A DNA stretch of 64,000 nucleotides from Trichoplusia ni (GCF_003590095.1 NC_039478.1:21638001-21702000), one strand, 5' to 3'; counted from the first letter of the stretch, positions 1 through 13,480 are shown. Program-made: numbers and translations. Notes: a model not told the origin generated them from the sequence alone.

Positions 1-1198
1 AAAGCAAAATAATCGTTTATATCTTATACAAGTTTTTGAAAAAGTCTAGTTTTAGTTTTATATGTTTTTTTTTCTATTTTAAACGAAGAAATATCAATCT
101 TTACTTAATTCTTAAATGATTTGTTTATAATCTAGTCAGCATAAGTTAGGCCTTCTGTATTTTTGAAACCTAGAGAACACAACCTTAATACTTCTGTCAA
201 AATATTATTTGAGTCAATTCGTATCTTTCTAAAGCGTGTTCATCTGGCTACTGTGACCAAATAATTCATTGCATAAAGAGTCTTAACCTCGTTGCAAGTG
301 AATTATTTCTACCTATATAAAATAACATATAGCATATATAATAGCATTAATCATTTGTTTAATATTCAGCATCTAATCTTAAAACCTCAATTAAAACTAC
401 TATTAGCAAAAAAACTTTGCAAGCGATTCGGATAATTTGCGCGGTCTAGTGATTTCTTAATATGTGCTGCTGCCAGCCGAGTGGAACGCACAGCTTCATT
501 TACAAATGCCCTCAAAAACAGTCACGTGACCTTCGAAAATTATTTTAGTTCGTTTATGAGAACATCCACATTGTTAACATGATGAAGCTTAGTAGAATCT
601 GATGTAAGTTATGTAGGAGTACTCAATTCTTATTTGTACTCGAGGATGTTATAAGGATCTTAAAATGTAATGGTGATAATTGAGGTCCCTGTCAGGCAGC
701 AACAGCCCAAAAGAGGATTAACCTGTCTATGCAACATAAGAATCTATAAATTATCAGAAACTGGAACGTTTATTCTTATGCTCAACTAAACAAACAATAA
801 AAGACGACGAAAGTTACAAATTTAATAAAAAACTTGAAAGCAATTTCAAGCCGCCTTATCATAGTTCAACAAAAGCCTCCATACTTTTAAACTTACCGTA
901 TAATTTATAGTTAAAGTAAATAATAAAACACTCACAAAGTCCAGCGCTTACGTGCAAACAGTTCCAAGTTTCGAACAACCATTGTCTATAAAAACAAAGT
1001 CGAGACTTTAGTGTAAAGTCTACGGAGCAGAGGGTAGTTTGGTAATTTGTAGAAAACTTTTACGTGCCAATATCACTATTTGTACTGCGGTTCGCGTTGT
1101 TGTTAACTGTTTGCCGTTTATACAGTCAGCAGAAAAGAATGAGGTCTATTGACAAGACACCTGAATACAATATGATGCAATATTCCGGAAACTGCAGG
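1..1198. other. AT-rich non-coding DNA
   Basis: I see no gene, RNA gene or recognisable repeat here. Stops are frequent in all six frames and the few short open frames lack any family motif. It is read as intronic or intergenic DNA. Confidence 0.6.
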
Positions 1199-1375
1199 AT
1201 AGCCGATTGGTTGAGATCACTACGCCAAACCCACTGTGAGTGTCAATGTGGACAAGCATTTTGTGATCCACAATTCTTGTTCTGAGTCTGGGTGTCTTTG
1301 TGCACGTGATTTGTGTTTGTAAAACCCCCCGCCAAACACAAGGATTTAATTCCTTACTGCGGATAATGGTTTGAT
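1199..1375 (+). repeat. Diverged tRNA-derived SINE
   Basis: A decayed copy of the lepidopteran tRNA-SINE. It begins with a tRNA-like A-box region (GCCGATTGGTTGAGA) and continues into the SINE body word GAGTCTGGGTGTCTTTGTGC and the TTTGTAAAACCCCCCGC segment. The same body words recur in copies near 4965, 7541, 26785, 30357 and 37690. The B box is not intact, so this copy is unlikely to be transcribed. Boundaries are approximate. Confidence 0.5.
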
Positions 1376-3644
1376 TGCGTTAATAAACTTATGTTGCTCA
1401 CGGTACCTAGTAACCACCATTTTGTATAACTACTTAAAACTATCGTTTGTATGTTATGGAGGTTTTGATGTCCGTTTAAAGTAATAATGTTATGGTTTTA
1501 CTCTTTGGGGTACGGAAATGTTCTAGTTTAGTAATCCACGCACACTTACCTACTTAATACTCTGTTAATACCTTAAAACAGAGCTGTCCATCTAAAGCGA
1601 GACAACGCTACGCGCATTTTAGAGCTCCATCTCACCTCTTCTATTACAACAGCTTTGCTTTATGATAATGTAGTACAGGTACAGTTTTCTCATTATCATG
1701 TACTATTAAAGTAAAATGGAACTTTTAGATAGTTTCCTTGAAAACATAACATTATGTTTAACTTAATTCTCTTTGACGTTAAAATTTTCAGCCACAATCA
1801 AATAGTATTATTTTTATCGTTGATAATAAAACCATAAAAGTGTTGCAATAATAGTTTCCACTGCATGTTAACCGTATAGAGATAATCCCTCTCGCATTAT
1901 TAGCGTTATTTAAAAAAATATTCCACAAGAGATTGTATCGGCAATTATTGTTTTCTGCTCTCTACCTCGGCGTGAAAGAAAAGCGTTTAATTGCTTTGTG
2001 CTATTAATGAAGTTCCACCTGTTAGTGCTAAAAGTGCTGATTTATTTAATACTTAACCTGTTGAGAATAAATTGATTTAAGAGTTTTTAGTCAAGTCTTG
2101 CATCGTTGCAAATAAGTTTTGCCCAAAATTTTACTTGAAATGAAGTAAACAAGTTTTCTTTGCTTAAACATAAAAGTGAATACATTCTTAGTTTCAATAG
2201 TGGTTGAAGAACCGATTTGTACAAAAAAAAATACACATTGCGTAAATAATGCATCAAATATTCCTATTGTGTATCACATAACGAAATTATTAACATCTCT
2301 GCAAATGCATGAAATAATTATTTCGCGAACTAGATACCACGTTTAATCAGCTACATTATTGCCTTACTTTGCTGCAATTTATGACTAGTTTTCGGCGACA
2401 TTCTGAAATTCAGCTCTCCTTGTGAATTTTCTCGTAGCATTTAGCTTTTAATTGCTTGGAAAATTTTAGCTAAAGTTTAAAATTGTAGATGCTTTTTCTT
2501 TGAGGACTGATGGTTGAAGCTTCATTACAGTTCGCTTTTCCTTTTTGAACTGTCCTTTGAGCATTTTGAGGTGCTGTGAGGTTTACTTTGACAGTCGACG
2601 TTAATTTTTGTGTCATTTTTCAAATGGAGAATTTCGCGAAAATTCAAAGTATGCAGGCTGAAGCGTGCACGTCTTCTTTAGAGAAGCAAACATGTTGACG
2701 ACTAATGACATGTTTTTCAGGGTATCATTCGTTTTTCATAGGCTTTAATTAGAGAACTTAAGCAGTTACGCATTTCAATACAGTGTAACTTCCTGGAAAC
2801 TATCACTAACACTAACACTAATAAATTAACCTAAGTATCTACTTTCGTCGTCCTAACCTTGGCACAAGAAGAGATCTCTGATTACACTACATTATTTATT
2901 GCCTAACATTCAAATTACGCGAGCTTTTTTCCCAATTTCTTTCCTTATCAAGCACCGGATTACAATATAACTTCCGCAATACCGCTAAAGTGTAATAAAA
3001 TAGGGTAATCGTAAAAGTTAAAAACTCGTTAGTTGCTTTGGACAAGAAGTTTGCGGGGCTTGCACGACTCAGTCGGACATTTTACCTGTACCGCTGTTTG
3101 TTGGATGGAAACTTGGACATTGTTAGAAAGGCATTTTCGTGGAATTCGTCTTTAGTTGCAATGATTGAGAGTTAATTGTTTGAACTAAACTCACTATTTG
3201 GACAATCATTGAATAGCTTTTAATTTGATTTGTTCAAAACACTTATGGACTTCACCTTTGTAATGTTGTCGGGATTTTATGATTTTTAAACACATTTCTC
3301 TTAAGCCTTGTACCTCCTACTCATGGCTTCATTGCATTTTTAGTCTTTTGACACAGTTTTTTTTAAACTGCATTCCAATTGTATCTCGAAATTTGGCCGT
3401 TTTTTCTATTTAAAAAATTCAATATTTCGATCTACCGATTTGCGTGAAATATAAAAGTGTGCATTGCATCGAGCTCGCCCGACCTCGCATGATATTGCCA
3501 TAATCCCGGCGTTTGGCAGCCATATTGGTACGTGCAGAATGACTTTGGCATCCGATAGCTGAACTGATGAACGATTCGCTGTTGCTAAGCGACCTTATCC
3601 GCATATATGAGAAATATCAGTATGACTGATGCTCTTATATTGGA
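1376..3644. other. AT-rich non-coding DNA
   Basis: No gene is supported. One moderately GC-richer block (about 3460-3600) contains clustered CG dinucleotides and a TATAAA-like word just before it. It reads open for 61 codons on the minus strand but has no recognisable domain. Confidence 0.5.
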
Positions 3645-3720
3645 CTAGCGACCCGCCCCGGCTTCCCACGGATGCAATGCTAAATTTATTTTACTTATTT
3701 TTTATTTTGATAAAGATGAA
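3645..3720 (-). mobile_element. Helitron-type 3' terminus (partial)
   Basis: Read on the minus strand, the segment ends with GGGGCGGGTCGCTAG followed by T. This is the CTAG|T end typical of lepidopteran non-autonomous Helitrons, with a GC-rich stretch just before it. The opposite TC end could not be located, so the copy is partial or too diverged to bound. Confidence 0.4.
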
Positions 3721-4305
3721 TACCATACAAAAGTGAGGCTTATTTTTTACTCCTGGCCTGGAGGCCTGTTTTTTCGCCATTCAAGGGATTTTCAAAATCG
3801 GTCCTAGACAAAAACAAGACTAAAGTGAAAAGCCTAGCATTATTCTATGTTCTACTCCTAAAACTAGAATCACAAAAACATTTTACTAACCTAGCCATAA
3901 CTCAGCGTACGTAATTGCATTCAACTTGCCTTCAAAAGGTTCACAAATTCCCCTCTACACAATATTTTCATGCGTTTTAGCTATAAATATCGTCGATAAT
4001 TCGATTTTAGCTCACGTTATTGACTATAACAGCAAAATGTCCGCAAAATAACGTCGTAATGGTTCGCTTGGACCATTTATACGTAACGATATAATCCATG
4101 CCGTGTCGCACAACGATAATAGCAACAAAAACTATAAGCGATGTTCTATAAATCATTTGTTTTGTGCATATGCAAGAGTAGTTAGTAGAACAACTTTGAT
4201 AGGTCTTGTAAAAATAAGTTAAAGTTAAAAAAGCCTTGACAATAAGTTGTAGATGTACTTTATTATTATTTAAGTAACTTTCGTCAGAATGATTCATAAT
4301 TAAAC
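3721..4305. other. Non-coding, probable decayed Helitron body
   Basis: AT-rich sequence adjoining the Helitron end. It probably includes more of that element, but no 5' TC terminus is recognisable. The 102-codon minus open frame at 4007-4315 has no domain and lies in low-complexity sequence. Confidence 0.35.
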
Positions 4306-4429
4306 AAGGACTCAACCAGAGTCCTTAATCATGAGCTGATGCGGCGTCTCATAATTAAGGACTTCGGTTAGGTCCCAACTAGCTGGGCAATCCCAATAAA
4401 TACACGTGTGATAAACTTACTTAAAGTAC
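4306..4429. repeat. Fold-back element family, degenerate copy
   Basis: It contains AGAGTCCTTAATCATGAGC, then GGCGTC, then an inverted CATAATTAAGGACTTCGG, the central hairpin of the family seen best at 49755-49923. It continues into GGTCCCAACTAGCTGGGC and AATAAATACACGTG, which match the right arm of that copy. It is degenerate, so the stem is imperfect. Confidence 0.6.
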
Positions 4430-4964
4430 TTACCTTAAATTCGCGAGCAATTGATTTGTAAAACATGATTTTAAACCAATTCTAATTACTTAGATTCAGT
4501 AATGCAAACTCAATAACAGCAATCACGAGTTCATTGTCTCTGTAACGAATTAAAATATAATCAATAATTGATTAGATATAACTAATTAAACGACGGTAAG
4601 AATGCGATAATCCGATCTAGACTCTAGATCTTCAAAGCGGATTTAACGAGACACGCATGGTTTGTTTTGCCCCATTTTACTTTACTGTTTAATACTTGTT
4701 TGTGAAACCGTAAACAATACTATATGATGCTAATCTACTGTATTTTTTTTCTACTCTATTCGTGTTTTCGCTCACTCGATATGCGTGACCGCTCCGAGGT
4801 GTAAGAGTTTCATTGTAGACACGCCTCATGCCACCGTTTCGGTCCATCAACTAAATTGGCTATGTCATTCGGGTGTGTCGCAATAATGAACAGGCATGTG
4901 GACGAAAGTTGATCTAAAAACTAGAATATGTAGTGTGTAGGTATAGGCAGCCTTTTTAGCTTCA
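4430..4964. other. AT-rich non-coding DNA
   Basis: No coding or repeat feature can be supported here. Confidence 0.5.
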
Positions 4965-5120
4965 CTGATAGCCTAGTGGTTCAGGTCTTCAGGCCAAACT
5001 CACTGTTATCGCAGGTCAGTAGTTAGTCTGGTGTGATTTGTGTTCTGGTGTGGATAGTTGTGAAACCCCCCGCGATACAAGGATTAAATTTGACTTAAGT
5101 GCGGGAGTCGTTTTCCAAAA
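4965..5120 (+). repeat. Diverged tRNA-derived SINE
   Basis: A tRNA-like head (GATAGCCTAGTGGTTCAGG, an A-box-like word) is followed by the SINE body with GTGTTCTGGTGTGGATAG, GTGAAACCCCCCGCG and GTGCGGGAG. The B box is degraded. The copy is old, and its ends are approximate. Confidence 0.5.
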
Positions 5121-6997
5121 AAAAACTGACCTCAAATCCCGAACTGGATCTGTCACTGGTAAAAGATTAAAAACACTAGTTTCATCATTTTGTTAAACAA
5201 AAGAGTATCCCTATTAATTAATAATTTTTTGGCCTTCTATACTTTGACTGCACCTGCCGTCGGTAAATAGAGTGAAACCTACAGTGTTTACCAAAGTCCC
5301 ACATCAGTATTGCCAGACATTCGAAAATATTAATTAAATTTTAAATAACGTCATCTTTCTTCACCGCATTATTTCGCGAACAGACAGCGGTCATAATGTT
5401 GACCTCGAATAAATTACCATACTGTAATGAGAAATTAATTTTTACTTTGTTTTGGTATACTGTGCGTTTACTATGAGCTCATGAATTCAAGCCATTGTCA
5501 TTGTGGAAGCGAGACTTAGTCAATGCGTACAGCATAGCACTATCTCGCTTCTCCAATAACATACCCTACCTAAAGGATCATAGTACAGGATTTCATACTT
5601 AGCTCCGTGAAGCAAAATTTAATTCACCATGAAGGTTGTGTAAATAGGTTTTATTTCTGGTTTTCGAACTCTTCTGTATCTTCTTTTTATGGTTGTTATT
5701 TCATTAATTCAGAATGGATAAACCGATTTTTCGATAATGTGAAATAGTTAATTTATATATACGCTGAATTAAGACATTAAAGTTATAATGTTTATTCACT
5801 TAAGATTCATTGTTTTATAGCCATACGAAATGTTTAAATCCGTGTTACATTATGTAAATGAAGTAATTAAATACGTGATTAGTTAATGTGAATGGTCGTT
5901 TTTTATTCATATTCAAGGTCACTGGAAAGCAATTTTAAAGCAAAAGACGATTTTTATAGACCAGTATTATTAATCGCTATAACAATTTAGACCGCAGGAC
6001 TGCCAGGTCAGAGTCGAGTTTGATCTTAAGGCCCCGATTTTCGAACGTTCCGTGCGTTTTTTAAATAAATATATCAGCTTTCGCGTTTCGTAAGACATCT
6101 GAAAATGTGGGTTCTGTGTCTGATTTCTCTCCAGTCACGTCGGATTAAGGGAACTGAGAATGCACCTGTGTTGGTAGCATAGGTTTGTGCACTGTAATAT
6201 GTCCCACGCAGGTGACTGTGGTGTCTCGCTACACAAGCCACCCTGTCTGAAAATTGGTAGCAACAGTATTGTTACTGCAATTTTTGTAAGATTGGAATTA
6301 TATCTATAGAGCACAATTTGAATAATATTATTTAACATAAAATTTGTTGTTTGCGTACCTACGAAAATCTGCATCCGAATCCAATATGATTACTAAACAT
6401 TTAAAGCTTTATATTTATAGCTTAATACTTCCTGTATCTTAATAAATAAGTGTGCAATAAAGTTGATGTGTTAAACGCCGCCATTAGAGCGGGTATTCAA
6501 TTGAATGGATCGCATCCTGCGGCGACCGGTCGACGACATTCTTGTAATTGGTGTATTACTGTAAAACGACGGATGAAGGTATCTCTTAATTAAATTATAC
6601 AAGAGTAAAGTAAATATAGATTTACTTGAAATAATTTTTAAATTGTCATCTAAGTTTCGCTAAAGTTCTTATTTTACGAGATAGTAAGGTTTTCTCCCCA
6701 AAAAAATTTCGCCTCAGAGTGCTGTCCTATGTTTTATAGGGATTTATTTCATGTTTAATTTTCTTTGTTTTATTAAGGATGTAAATGTACATAGCGTTTT
6801 ATAATTTCGAGATTGAAAGTAATATTAATTGGCGTCATGAATGTAACCTGTTTAATTACTTACTGTCATCAAGGTGTTTGGCCTATCCTATGTTCCGGCA
6901 CAAAATGTCACCCGGAGTGAACTACATAGTACCCGATAAAACAAATCTGCATCGGATTATAAACCGGCCGTTTCTAAAACAGTTTGACTCGTGACCC
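5121..6997. other. AT-rich non-coding DNA
   Basis: Open frames here are short (79 codons or fewer) and lack motifs. A small CG-rich patch lies at about 6480-6540. No gene is called. Confidence 0.5.
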
Positions 6998-7083
6998 CGC
7001 CTCGTCGGCTCATAATCAAGGATACCGGTAGCGTCCGAAACTAGTCTGACAATCACGATAAATAGACGTTTAATCATTTAATA
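6998..7083. repeat. Fold-back element family, right-arm fragment
   Basis: The words GGCTCATAATCAAGGATACC, GTCCGAAACTAGTC and CACGATAAATAGACG follow the order of the right arm of the copy at 49755-49923. The left arm is missing or decayed. Confidence 0.5.
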
Positions 7084-7540
7084 GTTGTTCATAAGTTTTA
7101 TTATCCAAACTGCAAAGTAATTGATCTTAGTCTGCTATTAAAATACCAACTTCACTTATAAGATTGATGTTATATCCTAGATAACTATATTTGTCGTCGC
7201 TATTAAATTTATAGCATATTGCAATATTTGATTTATGGTTATAACAAACATTATTGCCGATATAAGGTACGTGAGCAAAGTTGGGGTGACGCCGTTATAA
7301 GGGGTTAAACGATTTAGATTAAGAGTGTAATATAATACCTATAAGTTTTATTTATGGGATTTCTTATTAAAGTACTTGATGTTTTAATAACGATATCAGA
7401 TTATAGTGGTTGATTCTATAGTTTCTTTGAAAAGTTAATGTATTATTATCGTAATGGTTTTAATGAGATGAAATTGGTCTTGCATTTGTTTGGTCGATTT
7501 AAAATCCTGGTGATAGATCTTGCCTACACGAAAAAGACGG
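7084..7540. other. AT-rich non-coding DNA
   Basis: Nothing recognised in this stretch. Confidence 0.5.
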
Positions 7541-7715
7541 TTGTGGACATCACGCTAAACGCCTCCGTGCGCGAAAGTCGCAGACTTAATCCTCGCGTTC
7601 GATAAAAAGAGTGTGATCCACGAATGCTTGTGATTCTGGGTGTCTTTGTGCCTGACTTAAATGTTTGTGAACAATAAGCCATAACATATGGCTCAAAATC
7701 CTGGTTGATTGCAAG
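7541..7715 (+). repeat. Diverged tRNA-derived SINE
   Basis: A degenerate tRNA-like head (GTTGTGGACATCACGC, then CTCGCGTTCGATAAA as a damaged B box) is followed by GTGATTCTGGGTGTCTTTGTGC, the hallmark body word of the SINE family in this window. Ends are approximate. Confidence 0.5.
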
Positions 7716-10700
7716 GTTAAAAAAATCAAAATTGAAAAGAAAACACTTTACAGATAGAGAAAAGGCATTCAGCCTTCTCCTGGGAATTAATACTTACACT
7801 GAAATACACTTATACGGATATAGAATAAATTAAATGTGGATATTTGAATGTAGATATTACATACATGTAACGTGAGAAACATGTGTTAAGTCTTGCCCTG
7901 TCATCAAAATAGGTCAGGAGGCCATTATCTTTCACAATGCGTGACAAGTTGTAATCAAATGCAGTTCCTAAAGCCTTCCCTTAGTTCTGCGTCTAGACGT
8001 CTGAGTTATTACTTAACCCTCTCGACAGAAACACACAAGTTTGACTCAATCTCAAAGTCTCGAGACACACGCCTCACTCCACTTTAAATTAATGAGAGTA
8101 GTCATTCAAGTACTAAGACTGCGGAACAAGATTTGTTTATTACAGTTTTCCCGAGTCTATTAATTAAGTGCTTGGATATGCAACATTATTCTTGCCTAGC
8201 TTATAGTTTTACAAAGTAGTATCATTTAACTGCGCTCTTGCACTTCGCTTCGAACGTTCTCTTTCGTTTTTTTTTTTTACTTTGTCCTTTGGTACGCTTT
8301 ATTAAAATTAATAACTTTGGAAATATTATATGACCAGCTTTTTATGCCGCTTCTCTCGCATAGTTATCGTTTAAAGTTGCAAAAACATTACCCATCTTCT
8401 GCCACAATTGATCAAAGAGTAGCCTGTTTGAAAGCAGGGTGTCAGCCTACTTTACACAAAATTTCATCAAATTTGGTCTTGCTTTTTGTTGACGAACGAT
8501 ACCAACAAACATACACACTACCTCAAAACTTAAACTTTCGCCGCCATTAGCGTGATTTACTGCAACAGAATTCTTACCAATCGAACTTCACTATCAACAT
8601 TCACAAATAACAGTCACAGCTAAAAAGATTATTCAATCCGAGCATAACGCTTTGTTCTACTTACAATAGTGACAATGTCTTCCGTAATTTCCAGAGGCGA
8701 TTCTCATCTCAAGAGACGGCTTTCATACCTCCATTAAGGGACGTTTCAATGGTAATCTTGGGAGTGGTCCAATCGTCGGACTTTCAGTCCATTGTCCGTT
8801 CACTACGGTGCAGAAACCACAGCGGCCTTATTAGGCAAGCAGTCAAAACGTTACATTGCATTGTCATACCGATCGGATGATTGCTACGTATATGGTAATG
8901 AAATTGAGTATGCTTGCGATGGTATTCTTATTCAATATGTTTGTGTTAGTTACAAAAATAGTCAATGCTGAGTCTGTAATTCAGTGTTTTTTTGACAAAC
9001 ATCAAATAGGAGGAGGTTATCAATTACTCGGTAGGTATTTATTTTTCTGTTACCTCAGAGCTTCGGACTGTATGAACCAATAGTTTTGTTTTTTATTCAG
9101 TTAACGTTTAATATCTGTCATTTGGTCCAATAAAAATATCATCATGGTTGTAATTTTTTGTTGTTAAAAAAATATAATTTTGCTGAATGAATAATTAAAC
9201 ACGATTTTATTTACGTAACGCACATATAATTCGCAAAACATTCGAGAAACGTTCATGTTCTACATTTGTATAACATCGATTTCAACCTGTGCTTACGCAA
9301 CACCAATACGCATTCCAATCTAAACCACAGCCTAGTTATTATATTATAGCACCGAACCGATGGTGCACCAATTAAACGTGAGTAAAAGTCGCCAGTCACC
9401 GCCCTCATTGTTCTTATACTACTAAAACAATGGGCGAAAGCGAATCGAAACGTTCAATAGACTACGCTTTACGCAACTGGGCTTTGATACCTTGTCATTT
9501 TGCGGGGATTACATCCGCGATCGACTTATTGGTGCGCCTCCGAGAGAATGGTGAAAGTTTGGTCCTTTGAGTCGTGTGGCTTAGGGCAACGAACTTTGAA
9601 CTCTGGCTGTATTGGATCGGGAAAAGTTGGGAATTGTTTATAAAAATATTGCAAACATGGTGAACCCTTGATGCTTGTTTTAAAATACTCAGCATATTGA
9701 GTCTGTATTTAACTATAAGAGTTTGGAAAAGGAGTTTTTCATTATTTTTTTTAATTCTTACCATCCAAAAATGCTCTTAACAGCAATATGCATGCAAATT
9801 GTCAAAAGCAAAACGAAGGAATTGTTCTTACTAGTCTCTTTTTTCTCTTCTCTTTTTCCCATAAACGAAAAGCATAAAGAATATCCCACCTAGTTATCGT
9901 AAAGTCTTAACTAAGAATAAAGCGAAAAACCTACAAAACTTTCATAAAAACACGTAAGGCGCACGAATACTAATCAGGTTTTAACAGACCATTCGCGCAG
10001 AAAGCCAAATGTTTACCCATTACGTCAATAGGGTCGTCAAAATATACTTCATTACTTCGTATACTCAACCACAAACACAATAAAACTTTAGTTTTGAAAC
10101 CATCTTTATTCCAAAGCGTTAAGATTCGTTTTTGCAAGATTTTGTTACCTTTGTCATGTCTCCGACTGTACTTACCACAAACCTTTTGCGCCAGTGTGAG
10201 AATAATCCTCTCTTTTAGCGGAATGACGTGTGTAAGATACATAATAATTAAGCCGAAAATCTTGAGTCTGTTTTGGGTGGCTTTTGTCAGAAATCTAGAT
10301 TTTCTCTTTACTGTCTTACCTAATAAATGCTACGATGAGAGGTTGCTTTTGGTAATTTTCTGTTTTCCTTTTTTTTACCATATTGTAAGTGCGATGCCGT
10401 CCATACGTAAAAGGTTTTGTGTTTGCATTATAATAGAGCGCCATCTCGCTCGCACGTCAGTATTTGTCATTCTTTTATCCACCATACTCCATAGAGCATT
10501 TATATAAGTTGAAAAGTAACATATAATCTTAATACGTTTAATCTTTAATGTGAGAATATATCCTGAATGTTCGCGGCAGCAACAAAAAGTATTTTACTAA
10601 GGCCTGTGTCTGTCACCAACTTTTTCTGGTACCCTACCCGTTTTTGCCGTTGAACCCAACCAGTATTAAGAGATGTTATATAAAGAAGGTCGGTATTATG

Positions 10701-11149
10701 GTAGGCATTAGGTAAAATGCTGAAACGAATGTAAATTTGTGCATTTGTGACGCTTATAAGAATTGAATTTAAATTTCGTCAGTAAACTTTATATCTGAGT
10801 TAAAACATTACCAATCTTTAATTTCTAACTATCTTTAACGTACCTACTCAGATATCACGTATTTTTTTTTCTGCCGACTTCAAATGCATGAGGTCTTTGA
10901 TACGTTTGCAATTTGTTTGTTACTTCACTTAGATAAATCGACTTTTTTTATTCTTTTTGCATTAAACGTGAACTAGTTGTTATTTGGTCCCATATAATTC
11001 ATCAAGTTTGGCCCAACACTTTTTGAAATCTGTTGTATGTTTTTGATTGTTAAAACAAAATTGTGGATAGTATTTTCCTTTTGGTTTTAAGAGTCAAATA
11101 TAATCAATCAATAACTTCTCTCTCGTGAATTAAATGTACATAGTTAATG
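7716..11149. other. AT-rich non-coding DNA
   Basis: The longest chance frame (10094-10507, 137 codons, plus) is rich in Phe, Ile and Leu codons, as expected of T-rich DNA. It overlaps an antisense frame (9970-10242) and has no domain or splice context. I call no gene. If the ratchet sites at 11170 and 37959 are real, this is intron. Confidence 0.5.
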
Positions 11150-11213
11150 TTTGGTTTTATTTTTTCCAGGTAAGTACTATCAAACTCCGCATTGCTGACG
11201 TCATTTGCCTGAG
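11147..11213 (+). promoter_or_regulatory. Candidate recursive splice (ratchet) site RP1
   Basis: A pyrimidine-rich tract ending TTTTATTTTTTCCAG abuts GTAAGTAC with no exon between. A 3' splice site therefore regenerates a consensus 5' splice site at 11169/11170. This tandem structure (Yn-N-YAG|GTAAGT) is the known signature of recursive splicing in very long insect introns. A further 5' splice-like word, GAG|GTATAA, lies 44 nt downstream (11213/11214) and could define a transient RS-exon. It is on the plus strand, as is the second site near 37959. Function is inferred from sequence alone. Confidence 0.55.
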
Positions 11214-13404
11214 GTATAAAAACGTATCATACTTCATTACACTGCTACATAAATTTGCCTTCATATTAGGGTTGGACAAATTATCTACGCTAATGTATTA
11301 ATTAAATGTCGCGAACGACCTTCACTTTTTTGGATGACCCACCCAAAATAAACTCAATATACTAAACTTGTGCCCGGTCATATCTAGGGATATTTAATAT
11401 TCTGATAAATGAACTATCATAAAAAGTATACAATTGAAATGAAATCTTTTCTGTGAGTATGATACATCATCACTTGTAATGTCTATCTTTAGCTCGTTCG
11501 ACATTTCCCATCTTACCACCCTGAAGAGAAATTTTAAATCAAACTCAGGGGAATAAACTACGTTGGGCCTAACCCGACTCCCATATACGACTCCCGACTA
11601 TAGGGCAATACAGGACCAAACACTAGGGAGGAATTATTACGTCCATATTTCGATAGCTTTTATCTATTATGAAAAGAAAAAAAAAAGAAAAATCTCTAAC
11701 TTCACAGTATAATAATCGCATAAAACTACTCATCGACGTTAAAATCGAACTTTGATGGACATTTACATTTATAAGACGAGCCGACTATTGATTACAAACA
11801 ACAAAGCCACATAAGTAGGGTATAACTACTGTAATTTAACCGTCGCTACTGCACACACACTGTAATATTTACAGTGCATCGGTCCGTACCCATGGAAAGT
11901 TGAAAATGAGGTAATGACAGATCGTTAAGTGGTCTAACTCGATGCTCGGCGGAAATAAACTGGTCCTTTTACCTTGGGTATGTTAGTCAGTAGTTTTTAT
12001 AAGTGGTTATATCGTAAATGATTAATAGCTGATTTAAAATGTATTTTTTTTTAATTTAAGTTGGGGGTTTTTGTGACGATTTTAAAACTGAAATTTAAAC
12101 GAGATTTGTGATATTTAAATTAAGTACTTAGAAAGAACAAACGTAACGGACCTTCTTTTTGTTTTGTTTTTTTTTCAGCTATTTCTGTCTCCAAGAGCTC
12201 TCTCTACCCACTTTCCAACATCTTTTGTTTGGGCATGTGTCGTGTCAGTTTTGGGCACATTTATAAAAAAATAATTGCGAATTGCCGCGATAAAAGAAAT
12301 ATAGTGCAAGCAGCAATTTAATATTACAGGCTTCGAAACGTAAATCATTTTTAGAGGGCAGTTAAACAGAAACTTTTTAACGACGATCAATTTTTATTAT
12401 CAAAGGTCCTTTTGTCCGCGCCGAAGCTAATTTCACAGTTTAAAGTAAATTTTCTATGGGTAAGAGTATGTAAGCGACGTGTTTCTCATCGTTCATGCAA
12501 ATTGAATAAATGAGGAATTACAGAGATAGACAAATAATGACGAATACCATAATTTATGTTGGTTTAGTGAATAGTTTTTTTTTCTTGTAGAAATTTTCGT
12601 TATCTTGATAAATAGCTTTATGATCTACATATATTAAACATATATCTTTTTTTTATACCAAACTATTCCGCGAAGTCGTCGGGTACAATGTCTTACTATT
12701 AAGCATATGTTACATATCATAAAAGTACCAATACATCATCTCGATTCCTTATAAAAACAGAATCATGTTAATATAATATTATCCCAAAATAAAAACCAAG
12801 CATAATATATTCGAATAACAAAAGATATTCTTCAAAAGATATCACATTACCTGCTCCAATAACATGCTACGCACTTCCTCGTTTAAAAATACACCGTTAA
12901 AGATCACGATGCTCTGGAGGATCGATCACGGTCTATTTCTGTCGGTGACATTATACTGCAGACATGTATGATGTACCGCAGAAGGTACATTTGAAACAGT
13001 AACTGAAAAAAAAGAGAATTTGGTAGATAGTAATTTAAAGGTGAAATTGGTAAATCTAATAATAAATGTCAGGACTCGCGAGACTAAGGATTCTAACATA
13101 TGGTAGATACAGATATAATTTCTAATTACAAAATAATGGTCAACCATCAAATGTATGCCCGTACTTTTGGGTAAAAGTGAGCAAAGTTTTAAGTGGTATT
13201 TCACAAGTGTTTGGTTAGGTTGTCAATTGTTGGTCTTTGCTTTACTTGATAAAGCATTAAGATATAAAGTAATGAATGTACTATTATTAATTCAGGTAAA
13301 CTTTAAGAATACCAACCGCAGTTCAACATTTTTTTTAAATATTGTTAATTTTATGGCTACCTATCAGAAGTACATCATCTGAGAAAATTTCATTTGGTCA
13401 GCTA
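11214..13404. other. AT-rich non-coding DNA with an isolated acceptor-like site
   Basis: A long T tract ending TTTTTTTTTCAG at about 12178 resembles a 3' splice site, but no coding frame or matching donor follows it. A weaker tandem site, AATTCAG|GTAAAC, lies near 13295. No gene is supported. Confidence 0.4.
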
Positions 13405-13480
13405 TTCATGACGTACAGCCTGATGAAAGATGGATGGATAGACTGATCTACAGCACATCTTATTAATAGGGTTTGGTTTT
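13405..13480 (+). repeat. Fragment of a common lepidopteran interspersed repeat
   Basis: The words GTACAGCCTGATGAAAG, ATGGATGGATAGAC and TATTAATAGGGTTTGG match the layout of the widespread repeat whose other end reads like GGTACGGAACCCT. Related fragments lie near 17245, 21105, 35795 and 40640. The assignment rests on pattern recall, not alignment. Confidence 0.35.

Noticed and set aside
10094..10507. Longest non-transposon open frame (137 codons, plus)
   Set aside because: Composition is dictated by T-rich DNA, an antisense frame overlaps it, and there is no domain, splice or conservation cue.
12150..12390. Exon after the strong acceptor TTTTTTTTTCAG at 12178
   Set aside because: No coding frame or donor at a sensible distance on plus; the open frame there is on minus.
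13280..13300. Ratchet site AATTCAG|GTAAAC
   Set aside because: Weak pyrimidine tract and non-consensus donor.
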